DNA from: Cycas panzhihuaensis
Taxonomy: Eukaryota > Cycadophyta
Direction: 5' to 3'
Length of the DNA: 64,000 nt
Assembly: GCA_023213395.1 (NCBI GenBank)
Contig: CM041465.1
Location: 5,456,001 to 5,520,000, forward strand
Positions 50,580 through 64,000 of the stretch are shown here, piece by piece. Below the pieces are notes generated by a model. It had not been told where the DNA came from, ran no database searches, and was given only the letters and a program-made list of their open reading frames with translations. The position numbers were made by a program, and so were the translations under genes. The stretch's first letter is position 1, and each line of letters opens with the position of its first letter.

Positions 50580-50942
50580 TGTTGGGGCTAATGTTCATCA
50601 CCCCACTCCCACCACTTATATATGTGAGTGCACACATATGAAGGTAAGTAAGGTAAGGTTAAGTGTAACTTTAGTTAAGCATTATTTTAATATATTTTAA
50701 ATTTTGGAGGTTGAGGAGTTTCCATCCTCCCTTAAACTATATTTACTGGGGTGACAAACCCTAGTGTCTTTTGACACCACCTTTATTTAGAAATATCTAC
50801 ACACTCTTAAACATGGCTTGAATAAATATATTTGGTTTATGTTCCCATTGTACAATGGATTGATTATTTGCCTATTGCTCCACTCTATCTCCATGCTTTC
50901 AAATCTTTCATTTGGTATCAGAGCTTCTTAACAAATCCTTCA
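50580..50942 (+). repeat. 5' LTR of J
   Basis: TGTTGGGGCTAATG... to AAATCCTTCA. It includes an internal primer-site copy (TGGTATCAGAGC, 50913-50924) followed by 18 bp and the LTR end. The 3' LTR ends at the equivalent base, where the target duplication starts. Confidence 0.9.
50913..50924 (+). other. Primer-site copy inside the J LTR
   Basis: A perfect TGGTATCAGAGC preceded by CTTTCATT. The 3' LTR has the decayed copy TAGTATTAGAGC at the same place (about 60441-60452). The next PBS-like copy outside the LTR is at 50945. Confidence 0.88.
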
Positions 50943-50943
50943 T

Positions 50944-50955
50944 TTGGTATTATAA
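50944..50955 (+). other. Outer primer site of J (decayed)
   Basis: TTGGTATTATAAC, a decayed TGGTATCAGAAC/GAGC-type site directly after the LTR end. Two further TCCTTCATTTG units follow near 50960-51030, so the junction is repeated several times. Confidence 0.75.
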
Positions 50956-52166
50956 CATAGATTTTTGTACTCCTTCATTTGATCTAGATCTTGGTTTCAT
51001 TCAGTTTTGGGGCCTCCTTCATTTGAGAGCAAAAAGATCTATTAAGTTTTGAAGTAGAGATTTATCAAATCTACTCATGGTTTACAGCCATAATCAACAA
51101 AACATTCAATATTTCATCATTTTATGAGGTTTTATTAATAAGGTTTATATAGTTTCATTGAATACTTGACTATTTTTTGGTGTATATGCTCTATTTAATT
51201 AGTATTTCTTTAGATCTATTAGTAATAGTTGCATATTCAACCCAACAGTCATTTAAAGAAATTATACTAAGGTTTCAGTTGATATTTTATAAGTTTATAT
51301 TATTTTTTCACCATTTTTTCAAGGTTTTACAAGGAACTTGGATGTCTATAGGCTGGTGCAGTCTCTATAGTGAATAAAACCCTACCAAGTGACTAATCAT
51401 TTTGAAGCTCTTTGAGTTAGCTCTGTACTAGATTCAACAGTTTTGATTTTTATTGCTACTACAAAGAGATCTCCCTCTCAGAAGCTGAGCTACTCATTTT
51501 GGTAGCAAAACCCCATACACCCTCTTCTAATTTGCTCATTTTAGCTTCATTTTTTACTTAGTTTCTTTTTTAATAGTGGTGCAGCCCTGTTAAAAGTTAG
51601 ATAAAGTAATTTTTAGTAATCTAAGAACATTCTTTGGACCGTTCAACCTCTATGCACTTCGTGCAACTCCCCTAGGCTCGACAGCTTCGTTCTCAACCTA
51701 TGGTGATTTGTTCATGATAAAATTTGAGAGGTAAGCAGATCTAGCTCCCTCTAAAGTTTCATTAGATTTTGTTAATCCAGTGGTAAGATCTAGCCTACCG
51801 AATTTTCTCCTCCAAGCACATCCTTTTGTTAATGTATATTTTAATTATTTTATATAAAAAGAATTATATTTTCTCAAATATTTTTGATAGATCCACTCAC
51901 AGATCATTGGAACTAACCATGCACCCATTTTAGATCTATTTTTACACCTTGTGTGCCCTCCATTATTTAGTGTATCATCACTGTATGGACATGCACCTTA
52001 TATTAATATTTTTTTCAAAAATCTTTATTGGATTCTCTAGTGAGCGGCCTCTGCACCTATTTACACTCGTTATCAATCCACTTTAGCCTTCTTTGATTGA
52101 CCAAAACTATTAAATTTTGCCTATGTTCTTGAATACATCACCTGTAGCCATGCATTTCTCTTTCGT
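50956..52166 (+). other. Leader of J before the TA array
   Basis: No recognisable protein. Contains further CCTTCATTTG units at its start, otherwise ordinary AT-rich sequence. Confidence 0.65.
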
Positions 52167-54100
<1,934 letters not shown>

Positions 54101-55102
54101 TAAAAAAAAAAAAAACCTTTCCGTGATCCACTACTGTGGATGCTCTACCCCTTCTGGATCTGTTATACCCTTGTCTTCAATATCTTTCAGATCGATTTTT
54201 GCTCGACAAAAGATTCCAGATCGCCCTCCATTCATTGAAATCTCCACAGTGGATAATCCTTTAATTAAAGCCATATACTCTGAAACGACCCTATTTAAAT
54301 CAAACCTAAGTGGCTTCTATAGCTTCTAAACCATATTATCATTTGAATCAAAATAACCAGACCAAACACTATGAAAGATTCCCAAGTATTCATCCCATTA
54401 ATGGACTCGTAACTAATGAAACCCTTATAATACATCTTAAATGATTGCTCGATATGATTATTATCATAGATTGGTGTGACGACCACTCAATAATTGATTG
54501 GCCATATAATCATTTCTTCTTCATATTTTTATGTATAAATATACAAAAGTTCTTCACCAATATTTCTTTAGAATTCATCGCATACCTCGAACCTAGGAAG
54601 GATGTCAAGAGCTGTGTTTCATCTCTACCAATAGACTTTGACTTCTAGCCAATTCTAATATTTCTTAAATATATATTTTAGATTCCAAAACCTATGCATA
54701 TTCAACTATGATTAGCTGCTCTTATATTTCAATATATATATAATTATATTCTTTGTCTGTACGCTGGTGACTTGTGTATGGTGCATACAACCCTGTGTGG
54801 CATTATTTGATTATCTAAAGAATGATTTTTTGCAGAAGATTTTGATGGTATAAAGCTTCACATTAATTTGGAGAAGTTTTTGTTCAATCTTAATTTTTTT
54901 CATCCATCTCATTGATTTGTTTTGCTTTCAGTTTTGGGTTTTATATATTGATCTTGTTTCAACCAAGTCTTGCTCTCTAACATACAATCAAAACCATTAC
55001 TTATGACCATTAATTCTAACCATTTTTGAGTTTTTTATCTAGTAAAGAAGATGGCTCAAAATTTTGTCAATTCTTTCAAGAGAAATCTCCTGTAGACCAT
55101 CA
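54101..55102 (+). other. Leader of J after the TA array
   Basis: About 1 kb, slightly richer in C and CpG just after the array (54116-54260), no protein recognised. Not part of the duplicated unit. Confidence 0.6.
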
Positions 55103-57642
55103 GTATACATATCATTTTATATTAACTTTGTTCATCTCCATTAACGAGCAATTAAATTCACATAAAATCTTTATTTATTTATTATTATTATTATTTTAAA
55201 AAATTTCAATAAAATTTAATTCTAATTTGAATTCCGTTGACTTAAGCCCCTTTCATAGTTTGGCCTCTGGCCCTATGCATTTACATGTGACCTCGAACAC
55301 CTTTTTTTAAAGGGGTTAAATCCTTTTTTAATATAAAGTTTATTTATATTTTGCTTTATAAAGTTACTAGCACATTTTCATTTCTAACTTCTCATAAGTT
55401 TGACAAATTTCAATGAAACTAGTCTCATTGTGATCATTATTCAGTGAGACTCACCGTGGACTAGTCATTTACTAGATTTGGAGTTGTTTTGATTAAGATT
55501 TAATAGCTTGAAGTGATCCATCTTTTCAGCCTCCATTTTGTTAATTATAAAGAGGTTCCTTCACTATTTTCACTATAACTTTCTCATCTGATATTTATTT
55601 TCTAAACTGACAGGTTTGTTGGAAAGCTAATTTAGCCCTCTTCATTCTAATGTATTTTTTATAAGTGATTTAAAGATGTTTTATCGATATTTTAGGCTAG
55701 TGAAGCTAAGATACTTAATCAAACCTAGTTCTTTATTATTCAACATTTTTTAAAGCATTTTCTTCAAGAGTTTTTGGTATAAGTCATATTAAAAGGTCTT
55801 TTAATTTGTATGTGAGTAGTTTTACATACTTTTATAAAGTTATAATATGGTTTTTATAATATTTTAGCCTCATGGCTCTTTTTCAAGTCCTAAAATGGGT
55901 CTCTACACCTATTCTTTAAATTCTTGAGTTTCAGGAATCAATTTTTTGAATAGTCAAATCCATTAGAAAGGTTGTTTAATATTCTTCAATTTGAATTAGG
56001 TTTCACTCAATTCTAACATCATTTGATAGGTATTTAAATCTAGTTATATTTATCTTCTTATTTAGTCCTTATAAACATTATCCTATAAATTTTCAAGAAT
56101 TACATTATCTCAAAAAGGTTATATCTATATTATTGATTATTAAATGTTTATTCTTGAAGCTATTATTATTCTTTGTTTATATCTTTCAGGTCTTTTTTAC
56201 AACAAAAAGCTAGATTTTCAACACTTCAAGCTATCTATAAGCTAAGTAGAGCTACCTTATCAAATGGGTACATTTTGTGTTATATTTATTTATTTTCTAT
56301 ATTTCTTGGTAGAAACTTGTTATTTTTAGATATTTCTATCATCTAAAGCAAAGGTTGCACTTCAGGTTTTTAGTTTTTTACTACTTTAAAAAGGGTATAC
56401 TACTTTCAAAAGGATAGCTATTTATCTTCATAATCTGGTATACTTCATTTTACATTGATATAAAGGTCATTCATTTTAACTTTAACTACTTATTAGCTTT
56501 GAAATATTCAAGATTAGTTGAAAAATATCATTGAATATCCCTTTTTATCATTAAAGACAATTATATTTCAGATTTACATGGTTAAAGCATCAAAAGAGTA
56601 TTTAGTTCCTTGTTTCTCTACATCCTATCAAGTTGAAAACTATGTTGCATATTATTTAGCACTCTTTTGATTATTTAGAAAGGAAAAGGCTTATTAATTG
56701 ATTTAGTTGCATGCTAAAGGAAAGCTTTTTATCTTAAAAAGATATGTATTTAATCTCATGACTTACCTACCTTGATTAAGGGATTCGTATTTGTTGAAAA
56801 GTACTTATTATCCACTTTATGTTATTCATACATTAAAGACCTTTATTTATTTATTCGAGCTCATAAACTAAATACATTACAAATGACATTCTATTTGGAT
56901 GACGTGTTAATTCCCACACTGATGGGACCAATTTTCATGTATGGAAAGGATTATTGAAAATACTTCTTATTGCAAAAGAAATTTGGATATTTGTTGCATA
57001 TGGCTACCTAGAGGAAGAAGAAAATTTTAAGGAAAACCTATGAAAAGATAATAAAATCATAGCTTTAATCTTTAGTATAATAAATGATGATGTATTTGTT
57101 AATGTTAATGAATTAACTGCATCCAAATCTATTTGGGATACACTAGAATCTATTTATGGGGTAGAAACCCTCGATTTGAATGAATTTAACTATGATGATA
57201 TTGCACATGTGAGACAGATGTTAGAGCAGGTATTTTATGCTGAAGAGGCTAATGTGGAAGACTCAAATCAAAAGAATGATCACATTGATACACATGGTGA
57301 TAGTGTAACAAAGATTCTAGAAGTTAAAGATGAAGATGAAGTCACTCATCTCCATTTGAAGCAAGTCACACTTACTTTGAGATCATTTGAACTATATCAT
57401 GTAGAATAAAACCACTATACAAGGATAATGATGCATGAAGATGAACATAAAGTGAAAGGATATTTGTTCAATTACTCACTCAAAGTCTACCTCAAATACA
57501 TGTACCACAAGTTCAAGGAAAAATGAAGATGTTCATGATGATCATTAAGGGGGAGAATGTTGGGGTTAATGTTCATCACCCTACTCCCACCATTTACATA
57601 TGTGAGTGTACACATGTAAAGGTAAGTAAGGTAAGGTTAAGT
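55103..57642 (+). repeat. Internal tandem unit 1 of J
   Basis: A 2540-bp unit comprising leader, gag, polypurine tract and the first 85 bp of the LTR, followed directly by a second copy. Unit 2 begins at 57643, sharing the GTATA at its start. The two copies align throughout with scattered substitutions and small indels. Confidence 0.92.
56860..57409 (+). pseudogene. Gag remnant, copy 1 (element J)
   Basis: Corresponds to 59440-59956 of copy 2. The FYLDDVLIPTL opening is present; a frameshift at the 'DG' step and stops break the W-x-x-x-L core. 57176-57409 is an open acidic C-terminal stretch (EEANVEDSNQKNDH) of 77 codons. Same role as copy 2: capsid-like Gag. Confidence 0.78.
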
Positions 57643-57645
57643 GTA
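57558..57645 (+). repeat. Truncated LTR at the unit junction
   Basis: TGTTGGGGTTAATG... through GGTTAAGTGTA equals the first 88 bp of the J LTR, preceded by its own polypurine tract (AAGGGGGAGAA). It then switches into internal sequence at a GTATA shared by both partners. Confidence 0.92.
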
Positions 57646-59353
57646 TACACATCATTTTATATCAACTTTGTTCATCTCCATTAACGAGTGATTAAATTTG
57701 CATAAAATCTTTATTTATTTATTATTATTATTATTTTATAAAGTTTTAATAAAATTTAATTAAATTTGATTCTAATTTGAATTCTATTGACTTAAGCCAA
57801 TTTTAGAGTTTGGCCTCTAGCCCTATGCATTTACATGTAACCTCTAACATCTTTTTTTAAAGGACTTAAATCCTTTTTTAATATAAAGTTTATTTATATT
57901 TTGCTTTATAAAGTTACTAGTACGTTTTCATCTCTAACTTCTCACAGGTTTAATAGATTTCAACAAAACTAGTCTTATTGTGATTGTTATTCAATGAGCC
58001 TCACCCTGAACTAGTCATTTATTAGATTTGGAGTTGTTTTGATTAAGATTTAATAGCTTGAAGTGAACCATTTTTTTAGCCTCAGTTTTGTTAATTATAA
58101 AGAGGTTCCTACACTATTTTCACTATAACTTTCTCATCTAATATCCATTTTCCAACCATTATATTTTTTAGATAGAGGGCATTGCTCTTCGTGATAATGT
58201 ATTTTTTTAAGTGATTCAAAGTTTTTTTTATAGATATTTCAGGCTAGTGAAGTTAAGGTACTTAATCAAACCTGGTTCTTCATTATTCAATATTTTTTAA
58301 AGCATTTTCTTCAAGATTTTCTAGTATAACTCACATTAAAAGGTCTTTTAATCTGTATGTGAGTAGTTTTACATCATTTTATAAAGTTATAATCTGATTT
58401 TTATAATATTTTAGCCTCGTGGCTCCTATTCAAGCCATAAAAAGGGTCTCTACACATATTCTTTAAATTCTTGAGTTTCAGGAATCAGTTTTTGAAATAA
58501 TTAAATCTATCAGAAAGGTTATTTAATATTCTTCAATTTGAAATAGGTTTCACTTAATTCTAACATCATTTGGTAGGTGTTTAAAGCTAGTTATCTTTAG
58601 CCTCTTATTCAGTCCTTATAGGCATTATCCTATAACTTTTCAAGTATTACATTATCTCAAAAATGTTATATTTATATTATTGATCATTGAAAGTTTATTC
58701 TTAAAGCTATTATTATTCTTTGCTTATATTTTTCAGGTCTTTTTTGCAATAAAAAGCTAGATTTTTAGCACTTTAAGCTATCTATAAGCTAAGTGGAGCT
58801 ACCTTATCAAATAGGTACATTTTGTATTCTCTTTATTTATTTTCTATATTTCTTGATAGAAACTTATTATTTTTAGATATTTCTATCATCTAAAGCAAAG
58901 GTTGTACTTCAAGTTTTTAGTTTTTTACTACTTTCAAAAGGGTATACTACTTTCAAAAGGATATCTACTTATCTTTATAATCTAGCATATTTCATTTTAC
59001 ATTGACATAAAGATTATTTATTTTTACTTTAGCTACTTATTAGCTTTGAAAGATTCAAGCTTAATTGAAAAATATCATTGAATATCCTTTTTTGTTATTA
59101 AAGGTAGTTATATTTCAGATTTGCATGGTTAAAGCATTAAAAGAGCATTTAGATCCTTATTTATCTACATCTTATTAAGTTGAAAACCACGTTGCATATC
59201 ATTTAAGACTCTTTTTATTATTTAGAAAGGAAAAGGCTCATTAATTAATTTAGTTACATGCTAAAGGAAAGATTTTATATTAAAAGGATATGTATTTGAT
59301 CTCATGACTTACCTACCTTGATTAAGGGATTCATATTTGTTGAAAAGTAATTA

Positions 59354-59956
59354 TTGTACACTTTATGTTATTCATACATTAAAGGCCTTTATTTACTTAT
59401 TCGAGCTCATAAACTAAATGCATTACAAATGACATTCTATTTGGATGATGTGTTAATTCCCACACTTGATGGGACCAATTTTCATGTATGGAAAGGATTA
59501 TTAAAAACACTTCTTATTGCAAAAGACATTTGGAAAATTGTTGGAGATGGCTACCTAGAGGAAGAAGAAAATTTTAAAGAAAACCTACTAAAAGATAATG
59601 AAATCATAGCTTTAATCTTTAGTATAATAAATGATGATATATTTATTAATGTTAGTAAATTAACTACATCCAAATACATTTGGGACATACTAGAATCTAT
59701 TTATGGGTGAGAAACCCTCAATTTGAATGAATTTAACTATGATGATATTATACATGTGAGACAAATGTTAGAGCAAGTATTTTATGTTGAAGAGGCTAAT
59801 GTAGAAGACTCAAATCAAAAGAATGATCACATTGATGTACATGATGATGGTGTAATAAAGATTCTAGAAGTTAAAGACAAATATGAAGTCACTCATCTCT
59901 ATTTGAAGCAAGTCACACTTACTTGGAGATCATTTGAACTATATCATGTAGAATGA
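59354..59956 (+). pseudogene. Gag, copy 2 (element J), nearly open
   Basis: About 200 codons in one frame with a single internal TGA at 59708-59710 (GGG-GTA in copy 1, GGG-TGA here). It shows LDGTNFHVWKGLL, then DIWKIVGDGY, then a KYIWDILESIYG motif. These are the three landmarks of UBN2-type copia gag (GxNFxxW, W-x-x-V-x-x-G, W-D-x-L). The acidic C-terminus matches copy 1. The polypurine tract and LTR follow within 150 bp, leaving no room for pol. The start codon is uncertain, since upstream residues do not look like gag. Confidence 0.82.
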
Positions 59957-60092
59957 AACCACTATACAAGGACAATGATGCATGGATATGAAGACAAAGT
60001 GAAAGGACATTTGTTTAATTACTCACTCAAAGTCTACCTCAAATACATGTACCACAGGTTCAAGGAAAAATGAAGATGTTTATGATGATCAT

Positions 60093-60104
60093 TAAGGGGA
60101 AGAA
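60093..60104 (+). other. Polypurine tract of J
   Basis: TAAGGGGAAGAA, directly before the 3' LTR start TG. Confidence 0.9.
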
Positions 60105-60470
60105 TGTTGGGGTTAATGTTCATCACCCCACTCCCACCATTTATACATGTGAGTTCACACATATGAAGGTAAGTGAGGTAAGGTTAAGTGTAACTTTAGT
60201 TAAGAATTATTTTAATATATTTTAAATTTTGGAGGTTGAGGAGGTTTCCCTCCTCCCTCAAACTATATATTTACTATGGTGACAAATCTTGTTGTCTTTT
60301 GATACCACCTCTATTTAAAAATATATACACACTCTCAAACATGGCTTGAATAAAGATATTTGATTTATGCTCATATTATATAATGGATTAATTATTTATT
60401 TATTGCTCTACTCTATCTCCATGCTTTCAAATCCTTCATTTAGTATTAGAGCTTCTTGGCAAATCCTTCA
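60105..60470 (+). repeat. 3' LTR of J
   Basis: 366 bp, homologous to 50580-50942. Includes the decayed PBS copy TAGTATTAGAGC near its end. Followed by TAACT, the target duplication. Confidence 0.93.
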
Positions 60471-60836
60471 TAACTATGAATATTATTATATAAATACAAA
60501 CTATGTGAGAGTAACTGAGAAATTCATCCAATATGGCTTTGAATATGTAGGTGGATGCTTCCACAAAGAGAACCATAAATCTATAACTTGAACAGAGATG
60601 TTACATGATATACTTTTGAAAATATTATAAATGCAAAATGTTAGATGAGCTAATACAAGTATACTAGAGATTATCAATAAATATAAATAAGTAAATAGTA
60701 ATATTAAATAGAATCAAATAAATATACTAGTAGTGCAATAGTCTCTTTATAAGACTCCTATGTAGCTTTGATTGAGATTCCTCAATACTTTATCCAACTT
60801 GGCTCTGAATGATATCCTTTGTAATTAGAGAAGATG
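60471..60836 (-). other. Leader of I, LTR-proximal part
   Basis: Continuation of the I leader after J. 60809-60826 has a second primer-site-like GGCTCTGAATGATATCC about 30 bp from the true site, possibly another junction duplication. No coding. Confidence 0.65.
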
Positions 60837-60848
60837 GCTCTGATGCCA
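60837..60848 (-). other. Primer-binding site of I
   Basis: GCTCTGATGCCA on the plus strand (TGGCATCAGAGC on the minus strand), two bases inside the 5' LTR. It is of the initiator tRNA-Met type. Confidence 0.93.
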
Positions 60849-60850
60849 AA

Positions 60851-61178
60851 TGATAGAATTAAGAGATAGAGGGAATAAAATAATAATGTAGAAAGGAGTT
60901 AATTGCCAATCCTATGAGAGTGGTGGCATTAATAAACAACGAGGTATTTGGACCCCATGAATAAATAAGTGGGATTGAGAGAGATATGGCACACCACTCA
61001 AAGTTCACTACCAACTAGCATTGAAAAATACTGGATATGTTGCCACCAAGATCTAATATAGTACAACTAAGATCTGACATGATGCCACCATAATATCTTT
61101 GCCAATCTAGGTTATCACCCCAATGTGGGTAATTAATCTAAGGTGAATATGAGCCCTAATATAGGCATTATTCCAATA
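60851..61178 (-). repeat. 5' LTR of I
   Basis: TGATAGAATTAAGAG... to TTCCAATA, aligned to 44274-44600. The right flank GTAGA nearly repeats the left flank ATAGA. Confidence 0.94.
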
Positions 61179-61399
61179 GTAGAAAGATATGGACTTTACT
61201 TTTTCTTTTTCTTTTTTTTGATAAAGAGAGATGGACTAAGGAAAACTAGCTATGGGACTCAAGTGCTAATAGGTTGAACTTGAATTAGGTAAGATATAGA
61301 CTTTGAAGAGAAAATGGACTTTAAGAATACTGAAGATTTGGATAGGACATCAAACTCAAAGACTACTTACCATTGAATGATCTTGTATGTGTCTTAGGA
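61179..61399. other. Short unassigned stretch
   Basis: Contains a CTTTTT-rich run at 61197-61220. Possibly the upstream end of K or the 5' edge of the LINE; nothing diagnostic. Confidence 0.4.
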
Positions 61400-63230
61400 G
61401 AATCCATTTAGTATCTTGGGAGAAAGTGTGTTTCCCTAAATGGGCAGAGGGTTGAACATTAAGGACATAACTTATTTCAACAAATATCTAGTTGCCAAAT
61501 TGGGTTGGAGCCTTACTATTAAGGAGGAGAGGCTTTAGTGCAAGATCGTTATTTGCAAATACCTTAGGGACAATCAATATTTGAAGTACATTACCCTAGG
61601 AATCCAAGGATCTTCCATCTAGAGGAACTTAGAGTATGCGAGAAAGATGTTAACGATGGGGGCCCAGTGGTGCTTAGGGGATGGAAGTTCCATTGATTTT
61701 TGGGAGGACACCTGACACTAGGCATGACCACATGACCATATGCAATTGAATAAGAGGCTTGCCCTTACCTCCTTGCAACCTATTTGTGAAAGCCTTTATG
61801 GCAAGAAGGTGAAAGACTACTGGGAGATTTGTGAGGGTAGGAAGAAATAGAAATGTTTTAAAGAAGTCCTCCATGATCAGGTGGTTGAGTAGTAAATTAC
61901 TGTTATTAGGAATGAGTTAAATATTATGTACATCCCTAGATTTCCTAAAGAAGATACTTTGGTTTAGCTTAGGTCCTTTTCTAGGACCTATATGGTTAAA
62001 TCTGGGTACCTATTCTTAATTGCTGAGAAAGGTATCATTGAAAATAAGCTTTTGGGAGGAGTGTGCAAATTGGGGATACTCCCCAAGATAGCCATCTTTT
62101 GGTGGATTTATATTAAGAATAATATTCCTAACTTGGATAATATAAGGATGAGGAGCTTCCTACTGGTGAGTAGGTGCATCCTCTGCCTTAAGGAGGAGGA
62201 GATTTTGGACCATATTTTCTTGCATTTCACCTATTCTAAGGAGGTGTGGGTGAAGCTTTAGAGTTCTTTTGAGGTATCTTGGGCTCTTTCCAAAATAGTT
62301 AAGGATCTAACTATGCCTTGGGCTAGCCCCTTCAAATGCATGACTCTGTACTCCTTGTGGCTAACTTCCCTTACCACACTATTATGGAATATATAGAAAG
62401 AAAGAAATAGGTGCATTTTTTAGGATAAAAGAATGAACGAGTCTAAACTTTTTGGGATTATTATGACAACCTTAAAAGAGACTTCCAAGGTGAAGGAAGA
62501 GGGCTTCATCCTCCTTAAGGATAGGAAGATTCTTGCAAAGTGGGGCATTGAAAACATCAAGCCTAAACTAAAGGAGACTAAGAATGGAGGATGGAGTCTT
62601 CCCCTTCATGATTAGGTCAGGGTACATTTTGATGGAGCATTAAAAGATAACCCTAGTGAGGTGGGGGGTGATGGGGGTCTATAGAGATGGTAAAGGAAGG
62701 GTCATCTAGGCCTTTTCTGAGTATTAAGTCATCCAAACTAATCATGAGGCAGAACTTCAAGCTATGTGCAGAGCTATGGACTTAGCACTCAGAGATGGTA
62801 GCCTGAGAGCTATAGTGGAGGGGGATTCTTTGAATATGATAAATTTTATTAGAGAGGAATCAAAGATGGACTGGAAGCATCATGCTATGATTAATTATGT
62901 GAAGTTGCTCCTCCAAAGGATAGAAAATATCAAGGTGAATCACATTTATAGAGAAGGGAATGGGGTTACTGATTAGCTTGTAAACTGGGGGGTTCAGTTC
63001 AGAAGGAATGGGATTTGGAAGGATAACTTACTTGAAGAAATAGTGGGTTTGGTTAGAAAGGACCTGGGGGGTCATAGTTTTAGTTGACATAGCTTATGAT
63101 AGGTTTTATGGTTAGCTAGGCTATAGGCTTGTCATGACCGATCTTTATAGCTATACTAGAAGACTTTGTATAGGGGTTGGGGCCCCCTTGTAATCCTCTT
63201 ATTTATTTAAACCATATAAAAAAAAAAAAG
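61400..63230 (+). mobile_element. L1-type LINE, 5'-truncated
   Basis: Plus-strand 3' part of a plant non-LTR retrotransposon. The coding end runs from the RT C-terminal region through the zinc-binding domain and RNase H to a short 3' UTR and a terminal poly-A run (63217-63229). The usual endonuclease and RT core are absent, as expected for 5' truncation. I could not identify target duplications. Confidence 0.87.
61405..63090 (+). pseudogene. LINE ORF2 C-terminal part (zf-RVT and RNase H)
   Basis: It opens with a W-E-K-V-C-F-P-like motif, then VAKLGWSL and GDGSSIDFWED, the segment between RT and the zinc-binding domain. 61992-62261 carries the zinc-binding domain: KIAIFWWIYIKNNIP, DNIRMRSF, RCILCLKEEEILDHIFLHF (C-x2-C...H). 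62616-62990 is a plant-type RNase H: FDGAL with the first Asp, EAELQAM with Glu, VEGDS with Asp, and YREGNGVTD with the last Asp, so all four acidic positions are visible. Stops and at least one shift (near 62660) break it. RNase H would remove the RNA strand during target-primed reverse transcription. Confidence 0.88.
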
Positions 63231-64000
63231 AGGTTGTATGAACCTTAACTTTGATAATCTTTAAGGTATATCAGTTGTTTGGGATGACCAATCTTAGCTA
63301 TATTCTTGAAGATAAGGCTCTCAAGATTTATTTCAATATGATAGATAAAGTCCTTAGGGAATTTTTAGTAATAAACTTCCTAATTATTTGATTATTAATT
63401 TTAAGAACTCATCTTTACTTTCTAATGGTATATTATTCAATAGGCTTAGGATTTTTCAGAGAGAAATGGGTATTAAATAAGAGAGTTTACTAATTCTAGC
63501 AATAAAGGTACTTGATCTCATAGGCCTACCGATAAATCCCTTTATAAGGGTTTGTGATAAGAAGCTTTATGGTGTTAATTGCTAACCACTTTACTACAAG
63601 ATTTTAGCAGTCAATAGGTTTCATAATCTAGGTAAGGGAGGATAATACTAGAAGGGGTCCTTCAATATACCTAAAGGAACATAGAGGTTTAATTTTATAT
63701 ATGAGTTCTATCTAAGGCTTGATTAAGTGGAGTTGATCAAAGTCCTTCAAGAAAGGGTAAAAAATCCATAGTCTACTTAGCCTAGAATGATAGAGCTTAT
63801 GTGACATTTAAAAACCTCTAAGATAGGGTCTCTACCTATGGTAGGTAGTTGCCACATAGAGTTATCTACCTAGGAACTAAAGGAGGGTTACTACGGAATA
63901 GAAATGGTAATTGCCAAGTAGTATAGTCTACCCTTTCACAAAAACTTGAAATGACATAAACTAAAATTAAAAGAGAGGAGTTATGAGAGCCACCAAGGCG
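63231..64000. other. Unassigned sequence at the right edge
   Basis: No reading frame or known repeat. AT-rich with several CTACC/GGTAG stretches near 63830-63880. Possibly part of another old element extending beyond the window. Confidence 0.45.

Larger units (their letters stand above)
57643..60189 (+). repeat. Internal tandem unit 2 of J
   Basis: Second copy of the 2.5-kb unit. It runs through gag copy 2 and the polypurine tract into the complete 3' LTR. Confidence 0.92.

Noticed and set aside
61992-62976. Host RNase H or reverse-transcriptase-related gene
   Set aside because: Zinc-binding domain and RNase H order, stops, a shift and a poly-A tail identify a truncated LINE rather than a host gene.

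Overview
The window is plant nuclear heterochromatin: AT-rich, CpG-poor and made almost entirely of decayed retrotransposons nested in one another. I found no host protein gene, tRNA or rRNA gene. Plant origin is inferred from Ty1/copia elements primed by initiator tRNA-Met (primer sites of the type TGGTATCAGAGC), from copia proteins of the gag / zinc knuckle / protease / integrase / RT / RNase H order, from Ty3/gypsy elements (one with the end of a chromodomain), and from a LINE whose ORF ends in a zinc-binding domain plus a plant-type RNase H. The species cannot be fixed from the sequence. The density of old nested elements suggests a large genome.

Layout. 1-9711: copia element A (+); its 5' LTR has been taken over by a TA array more than 2.4 kb long. 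9712-25239: an older copia element B (-), with A apparently sitting in its 3' LTR. Inside B are copia element C (-, 15305-23401, target duplication ATTGA) and a minus-strand LTR E (24479-24897) with tandem copies of its LTR/primer-site junction. 25240-27058 is unassigned. 27064-37852: element G (+, target duplication TGACT), with no recognisable proteins. It carries an almost complete gypsy element H (+, 28454-35213, target duplication AAATT, 1061-bp LTRs). 37858-44273: gypsy chromovirus remnant K (-). 44274-61178: copia element I (-), split by J (+, 50580-60470), a gag-only element with a second TA array (about 1.9 kb) and an internal 2.5-kb tandem duplication. 61400-63230: 3' part of a plant L1-type LINE (+). 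63231-64000 is unassigned.

Three patterns recur. First, LTR ends have captured primer-binding sites: G and J each carry a PBS copy inside both LTRs, fixed by target-site duplications, and E carries a tandem series of LTR-end/PBS units. Second, decay is mostly CpA->TpA on either strand. Open frames in H, C and I are closed by TAA/TAG at Gln and Trp positions while the frame stays in register for kilobases; primer sites and LTR termini changed the same way. Third, the long TA arrays lie inside retroelements, and the sister LTR of A holds a short CA run where its partner holds kilobases of TA.

All boundaries were read by eye. Those supported by target duplications (C, G, H, and with one mismatch I and J) are firm; those of A, B, E and K are partly inferred. 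Percentages of divergence are hand counts.
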